Part shown: in pieces, positions 39,201 through 45,879 of the stretch
How positions within the stretch are numbered: position 1 is the first letter of the stretch
Layout: every line of letters begins with the position of its first letter
Assembly: GCA_032158295.1 (NCBI GenBank)
Contig: CM063248.1
Location: 18,090,787-18,154,786, forward strand
DNA from: Pycnopodia helianthoides
Taxonomy: Eukaryota > Echinodermata > Asteroidea > Forcipulatida > Asteriidae
Length of the DNA stretch: 64,000 bases
Reading direction: 5' to 3'
The notes under the pieces: generated by a model
What the model was told of the DNA's origin: nothing
Seen by the model: only the letters and a program-made list of their open reading frames with translations
Databases searched by the model: none
Translations under genes and position numbers: made by a program

Positions 39201-41097
39201 ATTTAAGCAAAAGTAAAAGACAACAAGGGGCCAAATCGGATTGAGTGTATGAGGGTGTAGCAAGCAGGAGGGGAAAAAAATACCCAAAATGGGGAAAACA
39301 ACGCTTTATTGCACCCGAAGGTCGAAGGGCATCTCAAAGCGCTCATTATTTTTAACGATAGCGATGCAGAGCTCTGTTTGAATAATCCCTTTGCCTAAAG
39401 TGTTCTTCCACTATAAACATATCTGTCAAAACTTCAAACATATAATAAATAACCAATAAATAACAGGTTATTAGTGCTATTTGTTGCACTATTTGTGTGC
39501 ATGGTTTCAAACATCACTACAATTTATGGTATATGTTTCATTAAGATTTTTGTACCGGATCATATTTCTGTACTTTGAGGTAATTTTCTTGCAAATGATG
39601 GTATTTCAGATAAAAATACTTCTCAACACGATTGGAGGCTATTAGACAGTAGGTGGCAGTAGATGCAATTCAGAGGCTGTGTAAAACTGTAGAAGGTGCT
39701 TGTTTCCACAGTAGAATCAACAAAGGAAACAAAACAAAAATTATCAAAATAAAGTTAAAAAATTTGGGGTTGAACAAAGACAAATTTACTAGAGCGGGAC
39801 TTGAACATGCGACCCTTGAAAATCGAACGTCCCTTGTGGTCTATTACTTGGTACAAAAATATCTACTTAGAACTATAGCAAGCAATCGTGTTGGTTTATA
39901 CAGTGTTGAAAGGGTTGGGTGTTACTATGTGACCTTTGTAATTAAGATGTCAGGTCTGTTTTTTTGCTGATTTTGACCCCAAAATGTAGATTTTGATTTT
40001 AAATAGCTATTCTATAGATTGAAGAAAGTAGTAGGCTTTCATTTAAGGTATTGCACAAAAAATCTCCCAATAATGATTGGTAGTTAATTTAAAAGAATTG
40101 TGCAATTCTGCGACAATGCACCAACGAACTGCATTTAATATTTGTTTTATATAACTCGCACATAGATCCTTGTCATTTGAAAATGTTTAACAATAAACAC
40201 GGAAACTCTTCCGATCCGCACTCCGAAAATTCTAAATCTCCGTTCTAATTAACGTGCTTTGTTTGGACGAATGAGCGGGATTGATTGTTTTTGGAACAAC
40301 GCTGAGAATTAGGTCTTGACAATCGATACACCCTTCCTAAATTTGTTTCCGTATACGACGGTTACAATGGTCCAACGTACGTCGCGGCAGATACATGGCA
40401 AAACAAAGGATGACACGTGACACGTGTTACACCAATCAAATGACAAGGATCTATATGTGAGGTACATAGTATCAGTTATTAACCAATCGGGTTTCATTAT
40501 TAATCAAACAGTCAGGTACTGTAATTTTCTTTATTGTTTGTTTGTTTATTTAACTTGTCATGGATCATTTGATTATAAACAGTTATAAACAGTTATGTGT
40601 GTAGGAAGGAACTATAAACAAATAGTAAACTTAGGGTACAACCATGTGTAAATCTCCTGAAGTCAAGCAGAGTATACTGTTCGAAACGTCAAGACCACAC
40701 AAGCTCTTGTTCAGAGCCACCACTCTCACAAAAGAGATTTACACATGGTTGTACCCGCAAGTTGACTCTTTATTATTAGTTCCTTCCTATTTTTCCACAC
40801 CATGCAGAGCTTCAAACAATACTTAGTTATGTGTTACATATGTGTTGAAAATAAACTGTCTGTTTTTTGTTATAGGTGAGCAGGGGTGCAGAATGCATCA
40901 TGGTACAGAAAGATTTCTTCACTAAGTACTGCACTGAGCACGTCAAACGTCACATCCGTAAGTTGATCAAACCCTACCCTCCCCCAGAGCTTCTTCAGCA
41001 CAACCTGCAGAATCATTCCAACTGGACCAACTACAAACACGAGGCTGTGGCTAGTCTACTGAAGGATAGATCCAAAGCTAAGGCATTGCGGTTATGA
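3223..41097 (+). CDS. CNBD2: Gene A: CNBD2-like cyclic nucleotide-binding protein, 17 inferred exons, three apparent 1-base frameshifts
   Basis: The inferred protein is about 706 residues once three missing bases are allowed for. N-terminal exons give a basic region, then a CNB domain at about residues 226-345 with the cassette FGELALLHHSKRTATV (Glu310, Arg319, the nine-residue spacing of PKA regulatory subunits). A second CNB-like fold follows (about 386-690), interrupted by a Ser/Pro-rich insert (about 425-600), and has no Glu/Arg cassette. Sixteen introns are GT-AG and every phase closes. Coding lengths sum to 2118 bases, three short of 707 codons, matching the three frame breaks. The family (CNBD2/CRIS in mouse) binds cAMP and acts in sperm flagella; function here is inferred. 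Exons 1-3 rest on splice signals and phase alone. The gene may be functional with assembly errors, or a recent pseudogene. Confidence 0.72.
3765..3845. repeat. TGTTGT microsatellite
   Basis: A run of gttgttgttgttgtt with interspersed gattgggg. Intron 1 of gene A. Confidence 0.85.
4666..4739. repeat. Inverted repeat (hairpin)
   Basis: Arms gttttatcttcactgg and ccagtaaagataaaac flank aagatgatt/aatcatctt. Upstream part of intron 1 of gene A. Confidence 0.75.
6870..7035 (+). CDS. CNBD2: Gene A exon 2
   Basis: A pyrimidine-rich tract and acceptor (cttcattccctctcag) precede 55 open codons beginning PGQSIDTSWAHWRKVLED and containing ASQKIYREMG. The exon ends ACA G|gttgat in phase 1. The start phase matches exon 1 and the end phase matches exon 3. 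The donor is weak. The peptide is hydrophilic and possibly helical, with no recognised domain. Confidence 0.5.
8252..8421 (+). CDS. CNBD2: Gene A exon 3
   Basis: The acceptor gttttaag opens the exon in phase 1. It encodes LSSMGDSPQNCWAKVRRSR then RRELLSAVSRRGTPSGRR and ends at GAG|gtaatc in phase 0. The Arg-rich stretch resembles the basic segment ending gene B exon 1. An in-frame ATG at 8263 is an alternative start if exons 1-2 are not used. Confidence 0.6.
10907..10980 (+). CDS. CNBD2: Gene A exon 4, basic amphipathic helix
   Basis: The exon encodes ARRRFAHAIRMVILMLRIH..., a basic-hydrophobic helix. It is bounded by gatgtgtag and the strong donor gtaagt, phase 0 to 2. It aligns with gene B exon 3 (PLKRFHRAARLLKILLRV), which has the same start and end phases, so the intron positions are conserved. 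Confidence 0.78.
11071..11428 (-). mobile_element. MITE family A, copy 2, truncated at the right end
   Basis: It begins with TTAAAGGAACATTACAG, but the far end is lost where element X (11429-11636) begins. It lies in intron 4 of gene A. Confidence 0.85.
11429..11636 (+). repeat. Element X, copy 1
   Basis: About 208 bp with repeated gggtca/tgaccc motifs (cttgaccctatgctgggtca, gtgggtcaaactgactc). It is flanked on both sides by MITE A. The inverted second copy at 24053-24260 has the same junction to MITE A. Confidence 0.8.
11637..12026 (+). mobile_element. MITE family A, copy 3
   Basis: A full-length copy with both terminal inverted repeats and TTAA borders, sitting directly beside element X in intron 4 of gene A. 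Confidence 0.88.
15840..16790. repeat. Intronic segmental duplication, copy 1
   Basis: It is shared with 23330-24870: gtgcaatgaagtac..., gggtaatttgctgtgaaaca, acacagccaaagaatatacc, then MITE A and acttacttggtaaagggcac. Intron 4 of gene A. Confidence 0.82.
16147..16536 (+). mobile_element. MITE family A, copy 4
   Basis: A full-length copy with TTAA on both sides, inside a segment that is repeated at 23330-24870. It lies in intron 4 of gene A, just before exon 5. Confidence 0.88.
16893..17013 (+). CDS. CNBD2: Gene A exon 5
   Basis: The split codon AA|A opens HKTGGKHTLTFTEIAEQLPS and leads to SGLSFDPRDFKAKRE before gtaaga. It aligns with gene B exon 4, which ends SGLVFDPTYFKVKKE. Phases (2 to 0) are the same in both paralogs. 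This is the linker before the first CNB domain. Confidence 0.85.
17830..18220 (+). mobile_element. MITE family A, copy 5
   Basis: A near full-length copy. The right terminal repeat is damaged (ctgtagttccttta). Intron 5 of gene A. Confidence 0.85.
18775..19175. repeat. Poly-C-bearing dispersed repeat, fuller copy
   Basis: It contains C-runs around actttgatgtctgtt, then atccagacttttgg, acgcaggcaatgtatttgtt and catggtgcacccccttatgc. Same family as 2405. Intron 5 of gene A. Confidence 0.72.
19335..19409 (+). CDS. CNBD2: Gene A exon 6
   Basis: Twenty-five codons begin INLTTEAKNILSMPSCIRTP and lie between ttctatttcag and gtaagt, phase 0 to 0. Gene B exon 5 has the same length and phase (VQLSTETKRILTQYPSERSS). 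This forms the helical lead-in to the CNB domain. Confidence 0.88.
20195..20268 (-). repeat. tRNA-like sequence, probably SINE-derived
   Basis: The reverse complement contains gtggtctagtggtatgtc (A-box-like) and catgggtttgagtcccat (T-arm). The stems do not pair cleanly enough for a functional tRNA. Confidence 0.5.
20943..21275 (+). mobile_element. tRNA-Leu-derived SINE
   Basis: The head GGTGTCGTGGTCGAGCGG with anticodon-loop ctcaagc resembles tRNA-Leu(CAA). The body has cttctctccacccaggggta, and the tail is aagcgctatataaaaacc plus an ATT run. Intron 6 of gene A. Confidence 0.85.
21659..22012. mobile_element. TTAA-flanked MITE, family C, copy 1
   Basis: The ends are TTAAAGGTATTGTACACTT and an imperfect inverse (aagtgtacatggccttta). 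The centre holds the palindrome tttttatcacacgtgataaa. Intron 6 of gene A. Confidence 0.85.
22443..22675 (+). mobile_element. MITE with GCCATCTTTACGGGCA termini, copy 1
   Basis: The terminal inverted repeats are gccatctttacgggca and tgcccgtaaagatggc. The element is about 230 bp. The second copy is inverted at 37011-37234. Intron 6 of gene A. Confidence 0.85.
22705..22975. mobile_element. Inverted-repeat element with gtgtacccatgattgt termini, copy 1
   Basis: The ends are gtgcacaaccacaatcatgg and its near inverse, about 265 bp apart. It lies directly next to the MITE ending at 22675. A second copy is at 35433-35692. Confidence 0.82.
23650..24052. mobile_element. MITE family A, copy 6, rearranged
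   Basis: The left part (to about 23805) reads in the usual orientation; the rest reads in the opposite one. It is therefore two half copies joined head to head, or one copy with an internal inversion. Element X follows at once. Confidence 0.8.
24053..24260 (-). repeat. Element X, copy 2
   Basis: The reverse of copy 1, with cgccgattctgcgtcagttt and tgacccagcatagggtca, again between MITE A sequences. Diverged fragments with tgacccag-like motifs appear near 12090-12120. Confidence 0.8.
24289..24678 (+). mobile_element. MITE family A, copy 7
   Basis: A full-length copy with a slightly damaged left border (atcaacattacag) and an intact right one. It flanks element X on the other side from copy 6. 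Confidence 0.85.
25430..25518 (+). CDS. CNBD2: Gene A exon 7, N-terminal helices of CNB domain 1
   Basis: The exon encodes ALYGLQTMKSFAEYPLHMQ then EKLVKVAWFER, the helical segment typical of the start of a CNB domain. The acceptor is tatttgcag and the donor gtaaat, phase 0 to 2. It aligns end to end with gene B exon 6 (VLIALKSAVQAFGEFPIKMQ...). Confidence 0.9.
26143..26216 (+). CDS. CNBD2: Gene A exon 8, first beta strands of CNB domain 1
   Basis: The exon encodes VPPKRVIIRQGHYAENFYF followed by VISGSG. This is the classic CNB motif of a beta strand, RQG, then FYxVxSG. It is bounded by tttattccag and gtaagt, phase 2 to 1. In gene B the matching sequence continues without an intron into the next segment. 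Confidence 0.92.
27612..27851 (+). CDS. CNBD2: Gene A exon 9, phosphate-binding cassette, with a frameshift
   Basis: The exon begins AVVTIMETKADTG and contains FGELALLHHSKRTATV, with the cNMP-contacting Glu310 and Arg319 conserved. The open frame runs to ...FMRGSSLGKSPIMSSF and a TGA at 27848. One extra base in the GGGG run at 27820-27823 would give GEEPDHVKFLR, which aligns with gene B NEGVEPDFIRYLR and reaches the donor gag|gtaatt in the phase exon 10 needs. The sequence is therefore one base short, through assembly error or mutation. Confidence 0.9.
27950..28215 (+). mobile_element. SINE fragment, tRNA-Leu-derived family
   Basis: B-box-like gtgggtttgaatcccg is followed by tgtccttgagcaagacac, as in the other copies. 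The 5' part of the head is missing. Intron 9 of gene A. Confidence 0.72.
28485..28883 (+). mobile_element. MITE family A, copy 8
   Basis: A full-length copy with TTAA borders in intron 9 of gene A, 176 bp upstream of exon 10. Confidence 0.88.
29059..29136 (+). CDS. CNBD2: Gene A exon 10
   Basis: The exon encodes QLPFMKYWPLERLIEHPEM then CLFHFYK, between ttcttgcag and gtaagt, phase 2 to 2. It matches the middle of gene B exon 9 (KDWPVHRLPHDDPSTCLFTY). It links the two CNB-like domains. Confidence 0.9.
30086..30345 (-). mobile_element. tRNA-Asn-like SINE, antisense
   Basis: The reverse complement begins ggctagatagctcagttggt and has loop acgttaa (anticodon GTT) and ggttcacatcccgctcta, a tRNA-Asn-like head, followed by a non-tRNA body. 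A second head follows at about 30400-30510, and a fragment lies at 39770-39850. Introns 10 and 16 of gene A. Confidence 0.78.
30400..30510 (-). mobile_element. tRNA-Asn-like SINE head, second copy
   Basis: It carries gactagagcgggatttgaac and cgacctccggattaacgtgc, the same head as the copy just upstream in the same orientation, with damaged A box. It ends about 50 bp before gene A exon 11. Confidence 0.72.
30560..30620 (+). CDS. CNBD2: Gene A exon 11, start of second CNB-like domain
   Basis: The exon encodes RGQVVVKDSNKSDWIYIVKS, the G-x-V-V/I-K-D strand pattern of a CNB fold. It matches gene B RRGVVICKDSNNSEWIYVIK. The donor is gtaagt and the phase 2 to 0. Confidence 0.92.
30858..31250. repeat. 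36-bp intronic minisatellite
   Basis: About eleven diverged units of the type gcgtatactttatgcaattg + agcttgattcaaaata. Intron 11 of gene A. Confidence 0.9.
31664..31775 (+). CDS. CNBD2: Gene A exon 12
   Basis: The exon begins GSCQVLKQLKAVKPVKTQ and continues into Ser-rich sequence, ending phase 1 at g|gttagt. It aligns with gene B exon 10 (GTCRVLKKLRAPKRLF), also phase 0 to 1. The C-terminal half starts the disordered insert of the second domain. Confidence 0.88.
31937..32850. repeat. AT-rich satellite-like repeat (gcgatataacgcaataaa)
   Basis: Loose units of about 22-25 bp run to 32135 and resume after the foldback element at 32753-32850. Intron 12 of gene A. Confidence 0.7.
32349..32752. 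mobile_element. Foldback element inside an AT-rich repeat
   Basis: The ends ttatataacacccagttaga and tctatttgggtgttatataa are inverted. It interrupts a run of gcgatataacgcaataaa-type units (31937-32135 and 32753-32850). Related to the element at 40144. Confidence 0.78.
33635..33935 (+). mobile_element. SINE, tRNA-Leu-derived family, diverged
   Basis: It contains ccggactcaagctctggtgt and gtgggttcgaatcccgg, the head of this family, followed by a diverged body. Intron 12 of gene A. Confidence 0.72.
34019..34161 (+). CDS. CNBD2: Gene A exon 13, low-complexity insert
   Basis: The exon encodes APDLPSKRPMTTRIRNNSA and on to LELDCNSL, between tttacag and gtaaat, phase 1 to 0. It is Ser/Thr-rich and likely disordered. 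I see no similarity to gene B. Exon status rests on phase and open frame. Confidence 0.7.
34700..35035 (+). mobile_element. SINE, tRNA-Leu-derived family
   Basis: The head (gtgtcatggccaagcggtc, gtgggttcgagtcccg) and the body (tgtccttgagcaaggcac, aaaagaacccagtgcacac) are both clear. Intron 13 of gene A. Confidence 0.8.
35433..35692. mobile_element. Inverted-repeat element with gtgtacccatgattgt termini, copy 2
   Basis: It has the same ends and interior as the copy at 22705, in the same orientation. Intron 13 of gene A, 135 bp before exon 14. Confidence 0.82.
35827..36065 (+). CDS. CNBD2: Gene A exon 14, Ser/Pro-rich insert with a probable frameshift
   Basis: The acceptor tttacag opens SQDPMDSSPSLPDTFMTRQ and further Ser-rich sequence. 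The frame stops at TGA 36037-36039, before the good donor ggcg|gtaag. The 239-base length does not fit the phase 0 to 0 required by its neighbours; 240 would. If one base is missing just before the stop (around 36025-36036), the exon exits as NMNPSPTPGRA into exon 15. The stop could instead be real, or an exon may be missing from the model. Confidence 0.65.
36225..36328 (-). mobile_element. SINE head fragment, antisense
   Basis: The reverse complement contains gtgggttcgagtcccggc and tgtccttaagcaagacac, the tRNA-Leu-derived head and start of the body. Intron 14 of gene A. Confidence 0.72.
36682..36807 (+). CDS. CNBD2: Gene A exon 15
   Basis: Forty-two codons begin SFIPQVTVTESNTTGSD, pass a Ser run, and end VFVQLELLLPKDVF before gtaagt, phase 0 to 0. 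The end matches gene B IFIQVQKLIEKDTF and is the strand and turn that precede 'FG' in CNB folds. Confidence 0.88.
37011..37234 (-). mobile_element. MITE with GCCATCTTTACGGGCA termini, copy 2
   Basis: It matches copy 1 in the opposite orientation along its full length. Intron 15 of gene A. Confidence 0.85.
38291..38868. repeat. Tandem duplication of ~290 bp before gene A exon 16
   Basis: Two copies (about 38291-38580 and 38581-38868) share actgtgtttatagcatgaag, tcaatccagttgaa and aggcctact. The second copy ends in the acceptor tract of exon 16. The first has ttatttacataac at that place and no acceptor. Confidence 0.85.
38875..38933 (+). CDS. CNBD2: Gene A exon 16 with a frameshift
   Basis: It lies between ttccttgcag and gtgagt. 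Phase 0 continuation from ...PKDVF gives GLST and then TAA at 38887. One added C near 38882-38886 gives GLSHLSVDLGIDHEQSS... ending phase 0, as exon 17 requires. The GL matches gene B exon 13 (GLKPLVF), supporting this junction. The exon is 59 bases where 60 are needed. Confidence 0.8.
40144..40472. mobile_element. Foldback element related to 32349
   Basis: The ends cacatagatccttgtcattt and aaatgacaaggatctatatg are inverted repeats, with a non-coding interior. Intron 16 of gene A. Confidence 0.75.
40634..40756. repeat. Short foldback element
   Basis: Inverted arms gggtacaaccatgtgtaaat and atttacacatggttgtaccc flank about 75 bp. It ends 120 bp upstream of gene A exon 17. Confidence 0.82.
40876..41097 (+). 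CDS. CNBD2: Gene A exon 17, C-terminus and stop
   Basis: The exon begins VSRGAECIMVQKDFFTKYC, the last strand and helix of the second CNB-like domain, then RKLIKPYPPPELLQHNLQ, and ends KAKALRL with TGA at 41095. Gene B splits this region into exons 13 and 14 (VSEGAECVLISKRFF; LRPYPSDERLQEQLQ). The exon's last 52 bases are repeated directly downstream. Confidence 0.92.
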   Translation: MSRGAECIMVQKDFFTKYCTEHVKRHIRKLIKPYPPPELLQHNLQNHSNWTNYKHEAVASLLKDRSKAKALRL

Positions 41098-41279
41098 TGA
41101 AAAGAGGTTATTTCTGTCAACAACGTCGACGAGGCTGTGTTGGACGGAAGCTTTAAGTAACTCTTGTGGCTAGTCTACTGAAGGATAGATCCAAAGCTAA
41201 GGCATTGCGATTATGATGAAAAGAGATTATTTCGGTCAACAACGACGACGTGGCTGTGTTGGACGGAAGCTTTAAGTGA
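41046..41279 (+). repeat. 119-bp tandem duplication of the end of gene A
   Basis: The segment starting tgtggctagtctactgaagg, which includes the last codons and TGA, is repeated 119 bp later in the 3' UTR with few changes (including ggttatga to gattatga). Confidence 0.92.
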
Positions 41280-41387
41280 TCATCTGAGTTTCCATGCTTC
41301 CAAATTTGATTGTCTTAGACAGATGCAAAACTTAAATAACCTCCACTTACTGTATCTGGTTTCCATTATATACCCTTATAAAAAAAG

Positions 41388-41560
41388 GTCCATGGTAAAA
41401 CCATGGTACTGTGAGATAATATTACCATGTGTCTACCATGGAAAAGTACCATAAAGATACCACCATTACCACGTTGTACATCCATGTGCATACCATAAGA
41501 GCACAAGCAAAACATTGAGTACCATGGTTACACCATGGTTTACCATGGTTACCATGAAAA
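41388..41560. repeat. ACCATGGT-rich block
   Basis: Many accatggt or accatg words occur on both strands (taccatggttacaccatggt and relatives). The block lies between gene A's 3' end and the family E MITE. Confidence 0.75.
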
Positions 41561-41704
41561 AAATTGTCTTAAAGGTAGGGTCATCATTTGTTTTTTTGTC
41601 AACTTAATGCTGATTTGTAGGCAAAATTATCAAGAAAAATACAATACACGTTTCATGTGAAAGTTACAGCTGAATACAGTGTCTACTTGCTGGGAAAATA
41701 ACTA

Positions 41705-41870
41705 AAAAATAATAATAATATCAACTTTTATATAGCGCAACTCCAAAGAATGATCAATGTGCTTCAAACATTATTACCCCTGGTCAATGGGCCAGGAATA
41801 AAATACTCAAGGACACAAGTGTCATGACCGGGATTCAAACCCACACCCTGATGACTCAGCCACCACAATT
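41705..41870 (-). mobile_element. SINE fragment, antisense
   Basis: It carries atatagcgcaactcc, then tcaaggacacaagtgtcatg and gggattcaaacccacac, the reverse of the family body and B box. It is nested in the family E MITE with the retrotransposon tail. Confidence 0.65.
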
Positions 41871-41946
41871 TGAGAAAACCGCAACAACAAAAACTTTCAC
41901 TGTATTTTCACAAGAATGTCAGATCCATCCATGTTAGCAAGGTGAC

Positions 41947-42187
41947 CTACCTACTCTCTGGAACAATCTTCCCCATCACATTCGTTCTATCACCTCCTTT
42001 AAATCATACAAAAGTGCCCTGAAAACCCACCTTTTTTTCTATACAGCATTAATTACCTTGCTTGTGTGTTAATCATTCAGTCAATTGTACATAATTTAAC
42101 AGGTTATTTATTTGAGTTTTTGTAAAGCGCCTAGAGATAACTTTTTATTAGGCGCTATATAAATCAAATATATTATTATTATTATTG
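41947..42187 (+). pseudogene. Non-LTR retrotransposon 3' end (reverse transcriptase C-terminus)
   Basis: An open stretch reads LPTLWNNLPHHIRSITSFKS then YKSALKTHLFFY to TAA at 42070. This matches the conserved LWNxLP...R...SFK..LKTHLF tail of CR1/Jockey-like polyproteins. It is followed by aggcgctatataaatc and an ATT microsatellite, a typical 3' end. It is a 5'-truncated dead copy. Confidence 0.85.
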
Positions 42188-42648
42188 ACCAACCGCATCT
42201 CTGGCCGCAGCATTCATAGAGGCAAACCAACCTACAGAAATCCTGAGAAACGATTCATGCTTGACTCGTTTCTCAGATTCGAACGTTCATAGAATTAAAA
42301 ATTATCCAAACCATATTACTTTAAACGGGAATCCTTTCTCAGAATAGTTTTTACTATCAACAGCTGCAAGTGCTTCTCACCAAATAAGTTCCTTATATTT
42401 TGAGTAATTACCAAACGGTGACCCTACCTTTAAATGTTTCTCTTTGTTCAAGCGCCTCAAGAATCATATTGGTAGATATCATCCAAAGGTCTTCCGTTCT
42501 ATTTCCATCAAAGAATATTGTCTGGTACAGTGACTTACCTGGTTGTTAAAAAATGCACAATTTGAAATCCTTAGACTAAAAAAAATACTGTTGCCACATC
42601 TCATGGATCAGGGCAAGCTTTTTGTATTGCGTCCTCCAGATCAGCAGG

Positions 42649-42833
42649 GAGCAAGTTCGGTTGGGCGACTAGAGTGGCTAGACTTACTAGAAACCATAGA
42701 GCACAGGGAGATTGACTATAGCTCGACCATGCACTGGAGCATGGTCGAGCTAGTCAATTCGAGAGCTACGTCACACACTGTCACACTGTTTCTGGTTAGT
42801 CTAGTCACTCTAGTCGCCCACCGGAACTTGCTC
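42649..42833. repeat. Foldback element, imperfect palindrome
   Basis: The arms are gagcaagttcggttgggcga and the inverse, with an inner hairpin gctcgaccatgc...gcatggtcgagc. It is followed by a smaller inverted pair (accaataactgttt / aaacagttattggt). Confidence 0.8.
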
Positions 42834-43059
42834 AGGGGTGCAATTTTGCTGCCGTGACCAATAACTGTTTCTGTCATTGCCGTGTGATTAACCAATGGCC
42901 AAGTCGACCAAAACAGTTATTGGTTACGACCACGAAAAATGCGCCCCAGATACTAGTATCCTTTCACCACACATTTCATTGGAAACTGTGTGGGTGCTCT
43001 CCCTCTTTTTTGCAATCAAGAAAAAAAGGTTGCCCCTAAACATGTGACAAAGCAACACC

Positions 43060-43440
43060 CAGTGGCGTAAACAGGGGGACATGCCCCCCCCCCATTGATG
43101 TCCATTGATGTGCGCTGGCCCCCCCCCCCCCCCAATTTGAAATGAGGAACTTTGGGACTGAAAATTACCAGAGTAAAATGTTACATTTTATGAAGCTTTC
43201 ATGTGGTAACTTCAATGTTTTTAAACAGACAGTGTACTCGTTTTTACATTCACGTCAGATTGTCTTATAAAAAAAATAGTAAAATGTCACAACAAGAGCA
43301 CTGAAAAGGTGCTCGTAAGAAAAATGCAAATGGCAACTACAATTTGAATTGGCCAGATGTGCCAACCTAGAAAAATGGTGCACCCCCTTGTGCCCCCCCC
43401 CCAAAAAAAACAACTTTATGCTAGTTTTGGCTCTGGCAAC
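43060..43440. repeat. Poly-C-bearing dispersed repeat, fuller copy
   Basis: C-runs flank attgatgtcc, then accagagtaaaatgttacat and aaatggtgcacccccttgtg. Same family as 18775. Intergenic. Confidence 0.72.
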
Positions 43441-43831
43441 ACTGGATGCAGTCTGAGGTATTCAAATTAAGCAGTCACTTGTGACCAAACAAGGCACTCT
43501 ACCAGACATCATTCAAATCTAAATCACACATGGAGTAACGCTTCACAGTTCAGGAGAAATCATTTCAAGGTGGAAATACTTTTGATGACATGCTGCACCG
43601 TTAATTTCTTTAAATTTGTATAAAAATAAATTGATAAACGTAGGAATGAAATTATCCTCCGTCCGTTACACAGGAAGACCAGCAGTGCCAAAGATTTGAC
43701 AATCTTTAAACCAAGTTTGAATTCTTAAAAAATCTTCAAGTTCTTTTCTAGAAACACGTCTTTTCCGCAGAGTTATATAATGGCCCTAGAGGGGGTACTC
43801 ATTGTTAATACACAGGCATAACAGACTATTT

Positions 43832-43963
43832 CGCAAATACTCGGTACGCGTGCGTTAGCCGTGGAATGAGGTGCATGCTGGTCTAGGTGACGACAACATT
43901 TGTCACTAGCTAGACCAGCATGCACCTCATTCCACGGCCATCGCATGCGCACTGAGTATTTGC
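43832..43963. repeat. Long near-perfect palindrome
   Basis: Two arms of about 55 bp, beginning gcaaatactcgg and ending gagtatttgc, share a 27-bp perfect core (contains gaatgaggtgcatgctgg) around a short gtgac...gtcac loop. Confidence 0.88.
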
Positions 43964-44159
43964 AAAAAGGTCTACTGCGCTGTCCCACCTCAGATTCTAA
44001 TTTTTACAATCCTGTGGAGACGTATTTTGTTCTTTCCTTCGTCCCTTTACTCAAATCCTCCCATTGACTTTGCGCACAGCATGTGGAGCACCCCGATCTT
44101 TAGAAATTCCCCTAAGGAGACCTTATCTTTTCCCCTTTTTTGTTTTATCCTCGATCTCC

Positions 44160-44514
44160 TTAAAGGAATTGTACACTTTTTGGTAACAGCTCAAAATCAG
44201 TGTCCACATTTTGTGTGATTCAACATAATGCATGAACAAACAAACCTGTGAAAGTTTGAGCTCAATTGGTCATCGAGGTCATGAGAAAATAGTGAAAAGA
44301 GACCTTATGTGTTTTTTGTTTTTTCAAACATCAAGTTTTTATCACGCGTGATAAAAACTATTGTTTTACTAATTTCTCCGAAACGATAGCATTTTAGGCA
44401 GCAATATTATAAGGAACCCTTTCTACCATTACTTACTTTAAGCCATGTAAGTTATGTGTGAATCTGTGAACATTTGTGTTTTTCGATCTTACCAAAAGTG
44501 TACAGGGCCTTTAA
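44160..44514. mobile_element. TTAA-flanked MITE, family C, copy 2
   Basis: It matches copy 1 end to end. The centre is the palindrome tttatcacgcgtgataaa. Intergenic. Confidence 0.85.
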
Positions 44515-45879
44515 GGTAGCGAATATTAAAACATGAGCTTGAATCACTATGGGTATTTAAAAAATTGCATGCAGATGTCCACTTACAAAATGTTGGCCGT
44601 GTAAGTTGGTGTGTGACTTGTGTTACAAGATGTGTCAGCGCCATTTTCTCAGTGGCCAAAACTGCTTCTTGTTGAGCCGTGTCACACGGTTTTGTACGCC
44701 CTCTGGTTCTATTTAATAACTCTATGAATTTTCCTCCAAGGTGATCCTTCCAAGTGCAAAAGACAATCAAATGATAACCTTTATTTAGAAAAATCAAGAC
44801 AGACACTTTGGAATCTGTCAATTTCCTAGGGATGTTTCCTGACCTTCATAGATTCCAAGCAATTGTATATTGTAAAAGTTGTAAATCAGTTGGTTTTTAA
44901 GAAAGCACAACGGTTTTTTTTGTAGACTACATTTTAAAGCTTTTGAGAAACCAACACAGTCCATCATTCCAGTGTATATAGTTTTTATTATTGTACATAA
45001 AAATACTCGGTGCAATATGTTATTTAATTTATGACAAAAAAACAACTCTTAATTATATACTTTATATTATGATATTTTTTCAACATTAAAATATTAGATC
45101 ACAGAACTTATTTTGCTGCATTCGATCGTACTGTTATTATTTCAGTTTGTCATTTATTTCATTGTTTCGTTTATTTAATGCCACTTCCATACGGATCATC
45201 CAAAAACAATGTAACCAAACCGAGGTTCAAAGGTAACAAATAAGTCTGGTCTTATTATGTTATAAGAAAAGTACTATCATTGTCATGAGGTATACAGGGT
45301 ATAATACGTAGATTGTTTAAGCACAAATGTCTATTTATCTACTGTCAAACTCTTCTTTGGACAGCCATGTTGGTCTGTTTGGATTGTCTAAGTACAAGAT
45401 AATCAAACTGTTCAGGTTGAGAATTATCTGTTGTTAAATAATATTGTTTTCGTTTTCAACATTTCATAGGTTATTGCAACAGCGCCCTCTTGAGATTGAC
45501 TATATGACAGGTACATGTACCAATTTTTGGACGTGTTTGCGGCGATATCTTAGTTTTTCTTTTCTCCGTAGAAATTCACAATTTCAAACCGAGGTTGGTC
45601 TGGGAAAAAAGTCAGGGCCCTCTGAAATTAGCACCCTAAGCAAGCCTAAGTTTATAGGGAACTCGACAAGAGATGTTGTAGCAGAAGGATGTTTAGTCCT
45701 TACAAAAAGGTTCAAGTATTTTTTCCTCACCCAACAAATAATTTTATATTAGCCGTTGTTGTTACTTAGGTATCTCCTCTCAGTTCTAAGATGATTGATG
45801 ATGGAGGGTGTTGAGTCCGTCTCAGTCATGTTGGGAAGTTTGGGCTCTGTTTTGTCTTCTAGTGATTGGAAGTGGTTGG

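Larger units (their letters stand above)
41569..42433. mobile_element. TTAA-flanked MITE, family E, with nested retroelement
   Basis: The ends are TTAAAGGTAGGGTCATC and an imperfect inverse (ggtgaccctacctttaa), with TTAA borders. About 480 bp of retroelement sequence (41705-42187) is inserted. Fragments of the same family appear at about 18430-18760 and 26268-26610. Confidence 0.8.
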
